Source: Methylobacter sp. (lineage in GTDB: Bacteria > Pseudomonadota > Gammaproteobacteria > Methylococcales > Methylomonadaceae). From it: a stretch of 64,000 nt of DNA. The translations under genes and the position numbers were made by a program. Positions 31,819 through 42,617 of the stretch are shown piece after piece. Under the pieces are notes generated by a model, which worked only from the letters and a program-made list of their open reading frames with translations, did no database searches and was not told the DNA's origin. Each line of letters starts with the position of its first letter. Within the stretch, counting starts at the first letter, position 1. The DNA lies in assembly GCA_024636505.1 (NCBI GenBank), contig JAGXGY010000039.1, positions 1-64,000 of the forward strand, read 5' to 3'.

Positions 31819-32451
31819 ATGATACGGTTATTGATCGTCGACGATCATGCATTGATGCGCGAGGGGCTTAAACAACTTTTTGAGGGTGAAGCGGACATCG
31901 CGGTCAGCGCGGAGGCCGGTAGCGGCGAAGAAGCGCTAAGGGTTCTGCAAAATCAAACGGTTGATTTGGTTTTGCTGGACATCTCCATTCCCGGTATTCA
32001 TGGCGCGGAGCTGATAACGAAAATCAGGGAACGCCCAAATAGTCCGCCGATCCTGGTGTTGAGCATGCACAATGAGCCGCAGATTGCCAAACGCAAACTC
32101 AAGGCAGGCGCTTCCGGCTATATCACCAAGGATAGTTCGCCAAAGGATCTGCTGGGAGCGATACGCAAGGTGGCTTCCGGGGGGCGATACATTGCGGCCG
32201 ACATTGCCGAAAAAATCGCTTTTCAAGTCAGTGCGACCGGTCCGCTGGTACCGCATGAGCTATTGTCCGGCCGTGAACTGGTCATCCTGCGGATGCTGGC
32301 CAAAGGCAAAAAGGTCAGTGAAATTGCCAGGGAACTCGATATCAGCAGCAAGACCGTTAGCACCCACAAGGCAAGGTTGATGCAAAAAATGCATATCGAC
32401 AACGATGTCAAACTCATACAGTACACCATCGCCCACGGCATGACGGTATAA
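31819..32451 (+). CDS. NarL/LuxR-family response regulator
   Basis: MIRLLIVDDHALMREGLKQLF; LSGRELVILRMLAKGKKVSEIARELDISSKTVSTHKARLMQKM. Confidence 0.95.
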   Translation: MIRLLIVDDHALMREGLKQLFEGEADIAVSAEAGSGEEALRVLQNQTVDLVLLDISIPGIHGAELITKIRERPNSPPILVLSMHNEPQIAKRKLKAGASGYITKDSSPKDLLGAIRKVASGGRYIAADIAEKIAFQVSATGPLVPHELLSGRELVILRMLAKGKKVSEIARELDISSKTVSTHKARLMQKMHIDNDVKLIQYTIAHGMTV

Positions 32452-32745
32452 AAACAACTGGCTTGTAGTCGATTTCCGATAAGCATTGCAGCGTTTCAAT
32501 GTAGGTCTATTCCTATTCAAACTAGGTGTTCGCCGATTGTGACTATCGACTATATCATTCAAAGTAAGCACACCTAAGCCGACCGGTTAAGTCGGGAAAG
32601 CTTTAGGCTTTGGACGATGGGTGTTCGGGAAAATCGTGGATATAAGCCATGTACTTTCTTGATGTGCAGTTTGTAACCCTGTTTCTCTGCCAGCGCAGGG
32701 TACCGGCATCGTTTGGTTGATAATCCTTAGTCATCAGGAATTTCC

Positions 32746-32949
32746 ATGTGCATTTGTCTATGTTTCGATGTTTCCGCATCAGAAGTAAAAAAGGCCATTA
32801 GAGACGGTCACGATTCAATAGAAAAGCTGTCTGAACATATACAGGTTGGCAGTCATTGCGGAGGCTGTATTGGGCGTATCGAGGGAATTCTGGAGAAGAA
32901 AAAAATAGTAGCTTGCGGTGGTCGTTGCGAATTTTTTAATCGACGTTAA
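32746..32949 (+). CDS. Bacterioferritin-associated ferredoxin-like [2Fe-2S] protein
   Basis: CLCFDVSASEVKKAIRDG...GSHCGGCIGRIEGIL: C-x-C...C-x2-C BFD motif. Confidence 0.8.
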   Translation: MCICLCFDVSASEVKKAIRDGHDSIEKLSEHIQVGSHCGGCIGRIEGILEKKKIVACGGRCEFFNRR

Positions 32950-33420
32950 AGCCGCAGTCAGCCCGCGAACGGGATATGCAAGCTCACAGACATTCAGCGC
33001 TTCAAAGCAATGCGCTTACCTGCAACGGCCTGTGGCGCGCCTGAAAGTAAAGCGTAACTTCCGTCGTCACTGCCCGGCGTCTGCTATGCAAATTACGACT
33101 TCAATGTAGTCTATTCCTTACAAGAACTTGCTTTCTTCCGTATAGGGCAATTCCTGCTTAAATTCGGAGCGCCCCGATTGTGGGTGCTGTCGGATAAGTT
33201 CAGACTCTCCGGTCATTCAATAACCATGCGGGATTGTCTGTCGGCGGGTGAAAACTTATCGTAAAAATCGGGGAATCGTCAGTATGTTGAAAACAAGCCA
33301 AAACTATAGATAAAAGATTTGGGCGATCGGAATTTCCCCCAATATCTTCGGCTGGCGGCTGTTGTATCGATTGCTCGTAAATAAATAGTGTTAATCAAGG
33401 ATTGTTGAGGAAAGTGCAAT

Positions 33421-34738
33421 ATGAAGGAACCGATGAAATTTTATCGAAACGAGTATTGGCTGGTGTTTCCGTTACTGGCGTCCGGCGGACTGGGTGCGAT
33501 AGGCATTGCAGTTTTCAGTCGTTTTGTCATGACTGGTTGGGTTATGGCGGCCGGTTTGGTCATTATGACTGTGTCGGCTTGTGTTACTGGAGCCGTAACC
33601 GCTATCGGATGTCATTGCACACTATCGAACAGGGTTTGTTTGAAGATTTGCAACAGAAAAATGAGGAAGTCATCAAGGCCTTGCGGGATGCGCATCATGA
33701 AGCCGTTTTGCTGGCTAGCGCCCGGCAAGTCGAGGCGGAGCGCATGCATCTCAAGGCATTAAGCACCGATTTAGCGCGACGTTTCGAAGCATTGTCAAAA
33801 CGTCTCGGCGGACGGGAACAAGAAAAAACGGAGCAAGGCGATGCGGTGCATTTATCTGTCGAAACACAGATTGCAGATTTAGCGCAACGTTTCGATGCCT
33901 TGTCGAAGCGACTCGATGCCGCTGTTATCGCATCGCAAAACACCGTCGGCGGCGACCACGATTCAAGCGGCGGGATCGTAGAGCTGCTGAAAGACAGCTA
34001 GGTCGAGTTAAGCACTATCACCCAAGCGCTGGGCGCTTCATTGGAAGAAAAAGAAAAATTGTTGCGCTCAATCGAGGACTTGTCCGGCTTTACCGAACAA
34101 CTGAGCAAAATGGCCGGGGAAGTCAGCAGCATTGCCAGTCAGACTAACCTGTTGGCGCTGAATGCAGCTATTCAGGCGGCACGGGCCGGAGAGGGGGGGG
34201 GCGCGGCTTTTCAGTGGTTGCCGATGAAGTGAGGAAATTGTCGCGCTCATCCGGCGATGTCGGTAAGAAAATTACCGAGACCATCGAAGCGGTCAGCGAG
34301 GCGATCGAGGACACTTTAGTTGTTTCCCGGAAATTCGCCCGACAAGATGAAGAAACCTTAGGTAATGCGGAACGGATTATTGATTCGGTATTGAGGCGCT
34401 TCAGTCGGGCCGCATCCGGATTGACCGAATCCGAGGAGCTGTTGCGTACCGAAAACAACGCGATCAACTATGAAATATCCGATGTTTTTGTCGCTCTGCA
34501 GTTTCAGGATCGGGTCAGCCAGATTCTGGCGCTGGTCTGTGACGATCTGAATAAACTCGAACAGCATTTAAACGAGCTTAAAAGCCAACAAGCCGATGAG
34601 GGATCATCCCGCTCGGTGAATGTGGAGCAATGGCTGGAAGAGCTGTCCAAGACTTACACTATGGAAGAGCAACTTACGGCACACGATGGTACCAAAGCTG
34701 AGATCAAAACCGATCAACCCGGCATTACATTTTTTTAA
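33421..34738 (+). pseudogene. Disrupted methyl-accepting chemotaxis protein
   Basis: TM segment in frame 1, coiled coil in frame 3, in-frame TAG near 34000, MCP core [24 protein letters not shown]9 run 34193-34201 then FSVVADEVRKLS in frame 2. Confidence 0.88.
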
Positions 34739-34748
34739 GGAGTTAACC

Positions 34749-35117
34749 ATGGCAAAAACAATACTGTTTGTAGAAGACTCAGCCTCGGTCAGGCAGGTGA
34801 TGAATAGCACCCTGACCCGCGAGGGCTACGATGTGATTCTGGCTTGCGACGGTCAGGACGCCTTGACCAGGCTGGACGGCAGCAAAATATACCTGATCAT
34901 CAGCGACGTGAACATGCCCAATATGGACGGCCTTACTTTTGTTAAGAGCGCCAAACAAATGCCCGCCTATAAATCCACCCCGATCATCATGCTGACTACC
35001 GAAACCCAGGAAGTGAAGATGAATGAAGGCAAAGCGGCCGACGTTAAAGCCTGGATCGTCAAGCCTTTTCAACCGGCACAGCTGCTGGCAGCGGATTCGC
35101 AGCTTATTCAGGCATAA
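34749..35117 (+). CDS. CheY-like response regulator
   Basis: MAKTILFVEDSASVRQVMNSTLTREGYDVILACDGQDAL...LIISDVNMPNMDGL...VKPFQPAQLL. Confidence 0.94.
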   Translation: MAKTILFVEDSASVRQVMNSTLTREGYDVILACDGQDALTRLDGSKIYLIISDVNMPNMDGLTFVKSAKQMPAYKSTPIIMLTTETQEVKMNEGKAADVKAWIVKPFQPAQLLAADSQLIQA

Positions 35118-35133
35118 ATAACGGGAGCAACTG

Positions 35134-35460
35134 ATGGCGAACGTGAAAAGAAAACAACAGCAGAGCGGTCGCATCGCCATAGCCGGTGAATTGACCATTT
35201 ATACCGCTCTGGAATTGAAAGACAAATTTCTGGCGGGGTTGTTCACCACCGAGGAACTGGAGCTGGATTTATCCGGCGTCGGCGAAATCGATGCCGCCGG
35301 TCTGCAACTGCTGGTGATGATCAAACAGAAGACGGCGGTTGCAGGCAAGATTGTGCGCTTTACCGGTCACAGTCAGGTGGTGTTGGATATTCTGGAATTG
35401 TCCGGCTTGGCCGGTTTTTTCGGCGATCCGTTGCTGTTTGTCTATAAGTCCGCCGAGTAA
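35134..35460 (+). CDS. STAS-domain protein
   Basis: GELTIYTALELKDKFL...LELDLSGVGEIDAAGLQLLVMIKQ. Confidence 0.85.
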   Translation: MANVKRKQQQSGRIAIAGELTIYTALELKDKFLAGLFTTEELELDLSGVGEIDAAGLQLLVMIKQKTAVAGKIVRFTGHSQVVLDILELSGLAGFFGDPLLFVYKSAE

Positions 35461-35471
35461 GGTAAATCGAT

Positions 35472-36263
35472 ATGATCCCAGACGAATATCTACAAACCTT
35501 TGTTATTGAAGGCAGAAAATTGCTTCAGGAAATGGAAGAAGCTCTGCTTATCGTAGAGCAGGCGTCGGAAGATCCGGAAGTTATCAACGCCATATTCCGG
35601 GCGGCGCATACCATTAAAGGCTCGGCCGGTATGTTCGGCATCGACCATGTGGTGGTGTTTACCCATGCTGCGGAAAGCGTACTGGATAGGGTGCGTAGCG
35701 GCGATGTATCAATGAGTTCGGCGTTGGCGGCATTATTTATTGAAGCGCACGATCATTTGAAAGTATTGATCGATCATGTTGCCGAAGGCCGTCATCCCCC
35801 TGGCGAAATCGACAGTGACGGTAAAAGATTAATAGAGCAGCTGGATGAACACCTGAACGATGCGGCGGCGGACCAACCTGAAAATTCCGGCGAAATGGCC
35901 GAAAGCGCCGTCAAACTGTTGGATACCATGGTGCCGTCGATCAAAAACACTTCGGGCCTGGTGCAGGAAATCGCCGCAGCCTCCGAAGAGCAGTCGGCAG
36001 GCGTGAGCCAAATCAATACCGCGATGAACCAGCTCAACCAGATCACCCAGCAGAACGCCAGTTCATCGGAACAGTTGGCCGCCACTTCGGAACAGATGAG
36101 CGGACAGGCCGCGCAATTGCGGGAGCTGATGGCGTTCTTTACCGTGGCTGATAGTGCTGACGGGGTATTCTCAGTCAACAATATTAAGCCTTTCAAGTCT
36201 GCGGTTAAAAAAACGGCGGCGGCAATACAAAGGCTTAACGAAGCCGAATTGGTCGGGTTTTAG
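35472..36263 (+). CDS. Chimeric ORF: CheA N-terminal Hpt domain fused to an MCP C-terminal signalling region (probable deletion product)
   Basis: AAHTIKGSAGMFGIDHVVVFTHAAESVLDRVRSGDV (P1) followed after about residue 135 by VKLLDTMVPSIKNTSGLVQEIAAASEEQSAGVSQINTAMNQLNQITQQNASSSEQLAATSEQMSGQAAQLRELMAFF (MCP C-terminus). Confidence 0.88.
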   Translation: MIPDEYLQTFVIEGRKLLQEMEEALLIVEQASEDPEVINAIFRAAHTIKGSAGMFGIDHVVVFTHAAESVLDRVRSGDVSMSSALAALFIEAHDHLKVLIDHVAEGRHPPGEIDSDGKRLIEQLDEHLNDAAADQPENSGEMAESAVKLLDTMVPSIKNTSGLVQEIAAASEEQSAGVSQINTAMNQLNQITQQNASSSEQLAATSEQMSGQAAQLRELMAFFTVADSADGVFSVNNIKPFKSAVKKTAAAIQRLNEAELVGF

Positions 36264-36429
36264 GTGTCGGGCATCAATGCAATCACACCAGTTGGCCGCC
36301 GCTTTATTGGGCATCTCCATACCGGACAAGGTGTGCACCGCCCAGCTTTTTGGGCTTTGTATCCGTAAAAATATTGTCAAATCAAATCAATAATAAAACG
36401 AATGATTCAGTTCGTGAGGGAAAGTTTAC

Positions 36430-38751
36430 ATGAAAATAAATATGCCGGTAACTAACCAGGAAATCCCAATGAAAAAGGGTGCGCTATTGGTTACACGAAC
36501 TGACCTGAAAGGGGTTATCACTTACGTCAATGATGAGTTTGTCGCTATCAGCGGTTTTACCCGCGATGAACTGATCGGTGCAAGCCATAACATTGTCCGC
36601 CATCCCGACATGCCTGAGGCCGCTTTTGAAGATTTATGGCTGAACTTAAAAGCGCTTAGGCCCTGGAACGGCATAGTAAAAAACAGGTCAAAATCTGGCG
36701 ATTATTACTGGGTAGACGCGAATGCCATGCCGGTGTTTAAAAACGGCAAGGTTCATGAGTACCTTTCCGTTCGACGCGCGCCCAGCCGTGAAAAGATCGA
36801 AAAAGCGGAACAGTTATACCGGCAGCTTAATGCTAGGCAAGCAACCATCAGACCTACCGGTTTGGCCGCAGGGCTTAAGTCGATCAAGGAAATGGATGCC
36901 TGGAAAAAAATGGCTGCGGCGCTGGCGGTGCTGTTGATCCCCGTTTTCTATCTGATGTACCAGCTGTTTTTAACGCAGGATTATTTGCTGCTGGCCGGTG
37001 TTGCCGCGTCAGTGATGATTGCCTCGGCGATAGGCTACAGTGTCATCAAAAGCTTCACCACGACGTTAAATAAAACCATCGGCATTTTTTACCGCCTAGC
37101 CGAGAAAAGGTTCGGCAATGTGCAGGATTTAGCCCGGAACGACTTGATCGGCGATTTCCAGCGCGCCCTGTATTCCATGGAAGTGAATTTGAGCCTGGAC
37201 TTGTCGCAATCCAGGGACGATGCTGCCAAAGCCATGCGTATTAATCAGGCGCTGGATAACGTCAAATCCGGGGTGATGGTGGCCAATACCAATTTTGAAA
37301 TTATTTATACCAACGATAGTGTCGAGCGCATGCTCAAGGCCGCCGAGCAGGATTTTCGTACTCAGTTGCCGCATTTCGATGCCGATAAACTGATAGGCGA
37401 AAATATCGACAGTTTTCACCAGGATCCCGCTCATCAGCGTCGCCTGCTGGAAAACTTAAAGGAGGCCAGCAGCTCAGACCTGATTATTGCAGGTCAACAT
37501 ATGCATATTATCGCCAGCCCGGTTATTAATGATGAAGGCGAACACATCGGTTTTGTCGCCGAATGGCAAAACCGGACACAGGATATAAGAATCGAACAGG
37601 AGATTGGGCAATTAGTGCAGGATGTTAAAGCCGGTGATCTGAGCAGCCGCATTAACATGGGCGATAAACAAGGCTTTGCCAAAATGTTGTCGTCCGGCAT
37701 CAACGAATTAACCGATGTCATAGAAAGCGTCTTTAACGACATTAACAGCGTTATGGAAAATATGTCCCAAGGCGATTTGACCGCTCCTATCAGCAACGAT
37801 TACCAAGGCGTTTACGCCGAATGCAAGAATAATATCAACGGCACTCTAACCAACTTAAGCAACTTCATTATTCAAATCCGGGATGCGGCTGATTTTATCG
37901 ACAGCTCGTCTCAGGAAATGGCCAGCGGCAATAACAACCTTTCCCATCGCGCCGAGCAACAGGCGGCCAACCTGGAGGAAACCGCCGCCAGCATGGAACA
38001 GCTTGCCAGCACCGTCAGAAATAATGCCGATAACACCCAACAGGCCAATCAAGTTGTCAATTCAGCCAGCCAGTTAGCGCAAAAAGGCGGCGATGTGGTG
38101 AATTCAGCCATCACGGCGATGCAGGAAATCAATGACAGCAGCAACAAGATTGCCGAGATTATCAGCGTGATCGATGAAATCGCCTTCCAAACCAACCTGC
38201 TGGCCTTGAATGCGTCGGTGGAAGCGGCCCGGGCGGGCGAGCAAGGGCGCGGCTTTTCGGTGGTTGCAACCGAAGTGCGCAATCTGGCGCAACGCAGCGC
38301 CAATGCTGCCAAGCAAAGTAACGACCTGATCCAGAACAGCATACAAAAAGTCCGCGCAGGGACGGCCTTTGTCAATGAAACCGGCGTGGCGCTAACTGAA
38401 ATCGTCAACAGCGTTGCACAAGTGGGCGACATGGTTTCCCAAATTGCCAGCGCCAGCGCGGAGCAGACGGCGGGTATCGATCAGGTCAATCAGGCGGTTG
38501 CCCAGATGGATGATATTACCCAGCAAAATGCCGCTCTCGCGGAACAGGCGGCAGCGGGCAGTATTGCGATAACTGAGCAGTCTACCCATATGACCCAGCT
38601 GCTCGGTTTTTTTAACGTCAATTCGAAGCGGACTGCTACCGCGTCCGTTAAAACAATAGAGCGCAGCAAAGCTGCAGTGGCGACTAAGCGTATTGCGCCT
38701 GCTTCCTCAAGTAAGCCAAAACACGATGATGGCGAGTGGGAAGAGTTTTGA
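36430..38751 (+). CDS. Aer-like PAS methyl-accepting chemotaxis protein
   Basis: [44 protein letters not shown]; second PAS-like region; MCP hairpin; C-terminal GEWEEF. Confidence 0.95.
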   Translation: MKINMPVTNQEIPMKKGALLVTRTDLKGVITYVNDEFVAISGFTRDELIGASHNIVRHPDMPEAAFEDLWLNLKALRPWNGIVKNRSKSGDYYWVDANAMPVFKNGKVHEYLSVRRAPSREKIEKAEQLYRQLNARQATIRPTGLAAGLKSIKEMDAWKKMAAALAVLLIPVFYLMYQLFLTQDYLLLAGVAASVMIASAIGYSVIKSFTTTLNKTIGIFYRLAEKRFGNVQDLARNDLIGDFQRALYSMEVNLSLDLSQSRDDAAKAMRINQALDNVKSGVMVANTNFEIIYTNDSVERMLKAAEQDFRTQLPHFDADKLIGENIDSFHQDPAHQRRLLENLKEASSSDLIIAGQHMHIIASPVINDEGEHIGFVAEWQNRTQDIRIEQEIGQLVQDVKAGDLSSRINMGDKQGFAKMLSSGINELTDVIESVFNDINSVMENMSQGDLTAPISNDYQGVYAECKNNINGTLTNLSNFIIQIRDAADFIDSSSQEMASGNNNLSHRAEQQAANLEETAASMEQLASTVRNNADNTQQANQVVNSASQLAQKGGDVVNSAITAMQEINDSSNKIAEIISVIDEIAFQTNLLALNASVEAARAGEQGRGFSVVATEVRNLAQRSANAAKQSNDLIQNSIQKVRAGTAFVNETGVALTEIVNSVAQVGDMVSQIASASAEQTAGIDQVNQAVAQMDDITQQNAALAEQAAAGSIAITEQSTHMTQLLGFFNVNSKRTATASVKTIERSKAAVATKRIAPASSSKPKHDDGEWEEF

Positions 38752-38778
38752 TTTGAGGCAAACCGAAATCGCAGTTTT

Positions 38779-39096
38779 ATGGTAATGATTGAGAGGACAC
38801 GTGTGATCAAGATCGAGCAACTGGAAAGCGAATTAAACCAAAAAATAACTGAATTAAATGAAAGTTTGAACGCCCAATGTCTATTACGCGAAAGACTGAG
38901 AAGCAACACTAAAACAATGGGAGAAGTTGAAAACCAGCTTCAGGTCGTAAAAGCCTATTTAAAACATTCCAACGAATATATCAACACCTTAAAGCAGGAA
39001 AACTGTAGCCTTAAATTATCATGCGAGGTATGGATGAAGCGAGCCATAAAACTGGAATTTAAGATTCTAAGTGCTCGTGATAAGACAAAAAAATAG
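38779..39096 (+). CDS. Hypothetical coiled-coil protein
   Basis: IEQLESELNQKITELNESLNAQCLLRERLRSNTKTMGEVENQLQ; Leu/Glu-rich. Confidence 0.5.
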   Translation: MVMIERTRVIKIEQLESELNQKITELNESLNAQCLLRERLRSNTKTMGEVENQLQVVKAYLKHSNEYINTLKQENCSLKLSCEVWMKRAIKLEFKILSARDKTKK

Positions 39097-39139
39097 TTGT
39101 GATCGACCAACAAAAGCACAACGCTTGAGGCAAGTTTAA

Positions 39140-39613
39140 ATGGAATGGAAAATGACTGCATATCACAAACCTAACCTTGCCGAGGTGGTGTTGTAAGAAA
39201 AGGAGTTTACACAGTTTCGCGACCTGATTTACCGCATCGTCGGCATCAGTATGTCGCCCGCCAAGAAGACATTGGTAGCCGGTCGGCTGGCGAAGCGCTT
39301 AAAACACCATGGCTTGGCAAATTACGGCGAGTATTTTCAAATGATTACCGCCGCCGACGGCAAAGCGGAACTGCAAATGGCGGTGGATTTGCTGACTACC
39401 AACGAAACGCACTTTTTTCGCGAGCCCAAGCATTTCGATTTCCTGCGCAACGTGATGATCTATTTCGATCAGGACACCAAACGCCAGGTGGTGTCGCGGC
39501 GGCTGTCGCTACTGCGTCCCGGCGGATATTTTCTGGTCGGCCATTCCGAAACGCTGAACGGCATTAACGACGACGTACGCCTGGTACAACCGGCGGTTTA
39601 CCGGAAGCTCTGA
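39140..39613 (+). pseudogene. cheR: cheR remnant with nonsense codon and internal deletion of the SAM-binding core
   Basis: MEWKMTAYHKPNLAEVVL*EKEFTQFRDLIYRIVGISMSPAKKTLVAGRLAKRL...HFFREPKHFDFLRN|VMIYFDQDTKRQVVSRRLSLLRPGGYFLVGHSETL. Confidence 0.9.
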
Positions 39614-39614
39614 G

Positions 39615-40144
39615 ATGACAAGCCCTTTATTCCCTTTGGAGATATTTCTTCACTCCGGCGATTATTATTTCGCAGATCGGGACACCCGCATTCGTACCGT
39701 GCTGGGATCATGCGTTGCGATAACCTTTTGGCACCCTCAATTGCGGTTGGGCGGGATGTGCCATTACATGCTGCCGGAACGAGGCAGCGATCGCGTAACA
39801 CATGACCGGCCGGGGCGGTATGCCGATACCGCCGTTGCCCTGCAGCTGGAGGAAATGGATGCCGTTGGGACCCTCCATCAGGAATATCAGGTCAAGTTAT
39901 TCGGCGGCGGCAATATGTTTCCCGAAACACATAAAAATATGAATACGATGTTCCAGGTCGGCAGCCGGAATGTACAGGCCGCGCGGCAACTTGCCAAACA
40001 ACATGGTTTTACCTGCGTGGCCGAGCACTTGGGCGACATCGGACATCGCAACGTGATTTTTGAGGTGTGGAGCGGACAGGCTTGGGTTAAGCACAGTCAT
40101 ATATTGCCCGTATTCGAGTATGAACCGATAAGCAGGGATCAACA

Positions 40145-40148
<4 letters not shown>
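39615..40148 (+). CDS. cheD: Chemoreceptor glutamine deamidase CheD
   Basis: [39 protein letters not shown]. Confidence 0.94.
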
Positions 40149-40890
<742 letters not shown>

Positions 40891-40907
40891 TGAGTGAATA
40901 ATGGAAT

Positions 40908-42337
40908 TTGGCGAACCCACAAAATTCCCACCGGAGAGCGGTATCGGGACTGTGCAGAAAACATGCCCCGACGGTTTTCGTAGCCGACCCCGGCGACGGC
41001 TACCGGCTGCTCCATGTCGGCGCAAGCTGTCGGCACTTTGGAGATAGCCATGAACCCCTGCATGGCAGGTTTCTGCCGGCATATATCCCGACGCTCACCC
41101 GGGCCAAGTTGAAACAGTTATAGCGGGAGGTCGGCGAATATAACAGCACATCCATGGAGCCCGATTACCGCCTGGCATCGGGCTCGCGTATCGCTATTGA
41201 GATCACTTTCAGCCTGCTCGAGCATAAGGGACGGAAGCTGATGGTCGGTTATATCTGCGACATCAGTGCGCGCCGGGCTCTGGAAGTCGAACGCCTGCGT
41301 TTGGCTGAAGAGGTTGCCGTTCAGGAAATCGAGTTTCGATATCGGGAAATATTTGACAATGTCACCGACGGCATTTTTCTGCTGGACGTGGTGCATGGCG
41401 AGCGTTTTCGCTTTGTCGGTATCAATCCGTCCATGACGCGGATGACCGGGATCATTCAGAGGGATATTCTCGGTTGTTTTGTCGAAAATATCATGCCGGA
41501 ACGCAGCGCCCGGAAAATGATTGCCAATTACAGGTAATGCGTGCAAGAGGCTAAGCCTGTCGGCTTTGAGATGGAGCTGGAGTTGTCGGGCAGCAAAAAA
41601 ATATTCAACTCGATGCTGATTCCGGTACGCGACGAGTTCGGTCATATTCATCGCATCATCAGCCTGAGCAGCGACATCACCGAGCGCAAGGCTGCCGATA
41701 AGCAGATCGCCCTGTTGAACTATTCCCTGGACCATGTCAAAGAGTCGGTTTTACTGACAGGTGAAGATGCGCAACTCTATTATGTTAACGAAGAATTCTG
41801 CCGAAGACTGGGGTACAGCTGCGATCAACTGCTCGGCTTAGGCGTTTCGGATTTTGACCCCGACTACCCCTTGGATCGCTGGCCTGAGCACTGGCGCGAC
41901 CTCAAGGAAAAATGGTTCGCTCATTTTTGAAAGCCGCCATATGACCAAGGATGGCCGCATTAGGCCTGTTACTGAACGATCAGGACGATGTGCTGAATAA
42001 GTTGAGGCATTTTTATGAGGTCGGTATGGAGTTGGCGCTGGACGATTTCGGTACCGATTATTCGGCGATGGCTTATCTGAAAAAATTCAACATCGACTAC
42101 ATCAAGATCGAGCGTTCTTTCGTTCGCGATCTGGAAACCGATCCCAGCGACCGGGCGATAGCGGAAGCGATTGTGGCAATGGCGCGCCGATTGGGATTGA
42201 AGGTGATTGCGGAAGGCGTGGAAACCGAAGGTCAGCGGACCTTGTTGATGGCGGTGGGTTGTGAGTACGTGCAGGGCTATCTGTATGCCAAACCGATGCC
42301 CATTGAGACGTTTTTAGAGTATGTGCTGGGGCGATGA
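40908..42337 (+). pseudogene. Degenerate PAS-sensor/EAL region lacking GGDEF
   Basis: PAS/PAC pieces (LSSDITERKAADKQIALLN...), TAA at 41535-41537, frame change near 41910, then EAL C-terminus LALDDFGTDYSAMAYLKKFNIDYIKIERSFV...LKVIAEGVETEGQRTLL. Confidence 0.85.
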
Positions 42338-42370
42338 CAATTGTCCGGGCTCAAAGAAACGCTCCGTCCC

Positions 42371-42597
42371 TGGTTTGCAATAGAGCAGGTCGAACCTTTG
42401 CAACAGGCGATCAATGTCTATAATCCGGACGCCGATGACCCGCTAAACACCGAGTTGTCGATTATCTTGCAAGTAGTAGTTGAGACCGACATGATCCTTT
42501 TTTATCGCAAGCTGGCGGGGCTGGTCATGGACGTTGAACTCCGCAATGAAGTCCTCCCGCCAAGGAAGCGTTCGCCTTAAAACGCCCCGACCGGGGG
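42371..42597 (+). pseudogene. selO: selO fragment with internal deletions
   Basis: IEQVEPLQQAINVYNPDADDPLNTELSIILQVVVETDMILFYRKLAGLVMDVELRNE and AAGGAAGCGTTCGCCTTAAAACGCCCCGAC match intact selO at about 22267-22510 and 22781-22810. Confidence 0.95.
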
Positions 42598-42617
42598 TAG
42601 TTGAAAAGATAATTTTT

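Noticed and set aside
34193-34201. G9 tract as a functional phase-variation switch
   Set aside because: The same gene also has an in-frame stop near 34000 and another frame change, so changing the tract alone would not restore it.
42341-42580. 79-aa ORF as a functional SelO-like protein
   Set aside because: It is a deleted fragment of selO lacking the catalytic N-terminal region.
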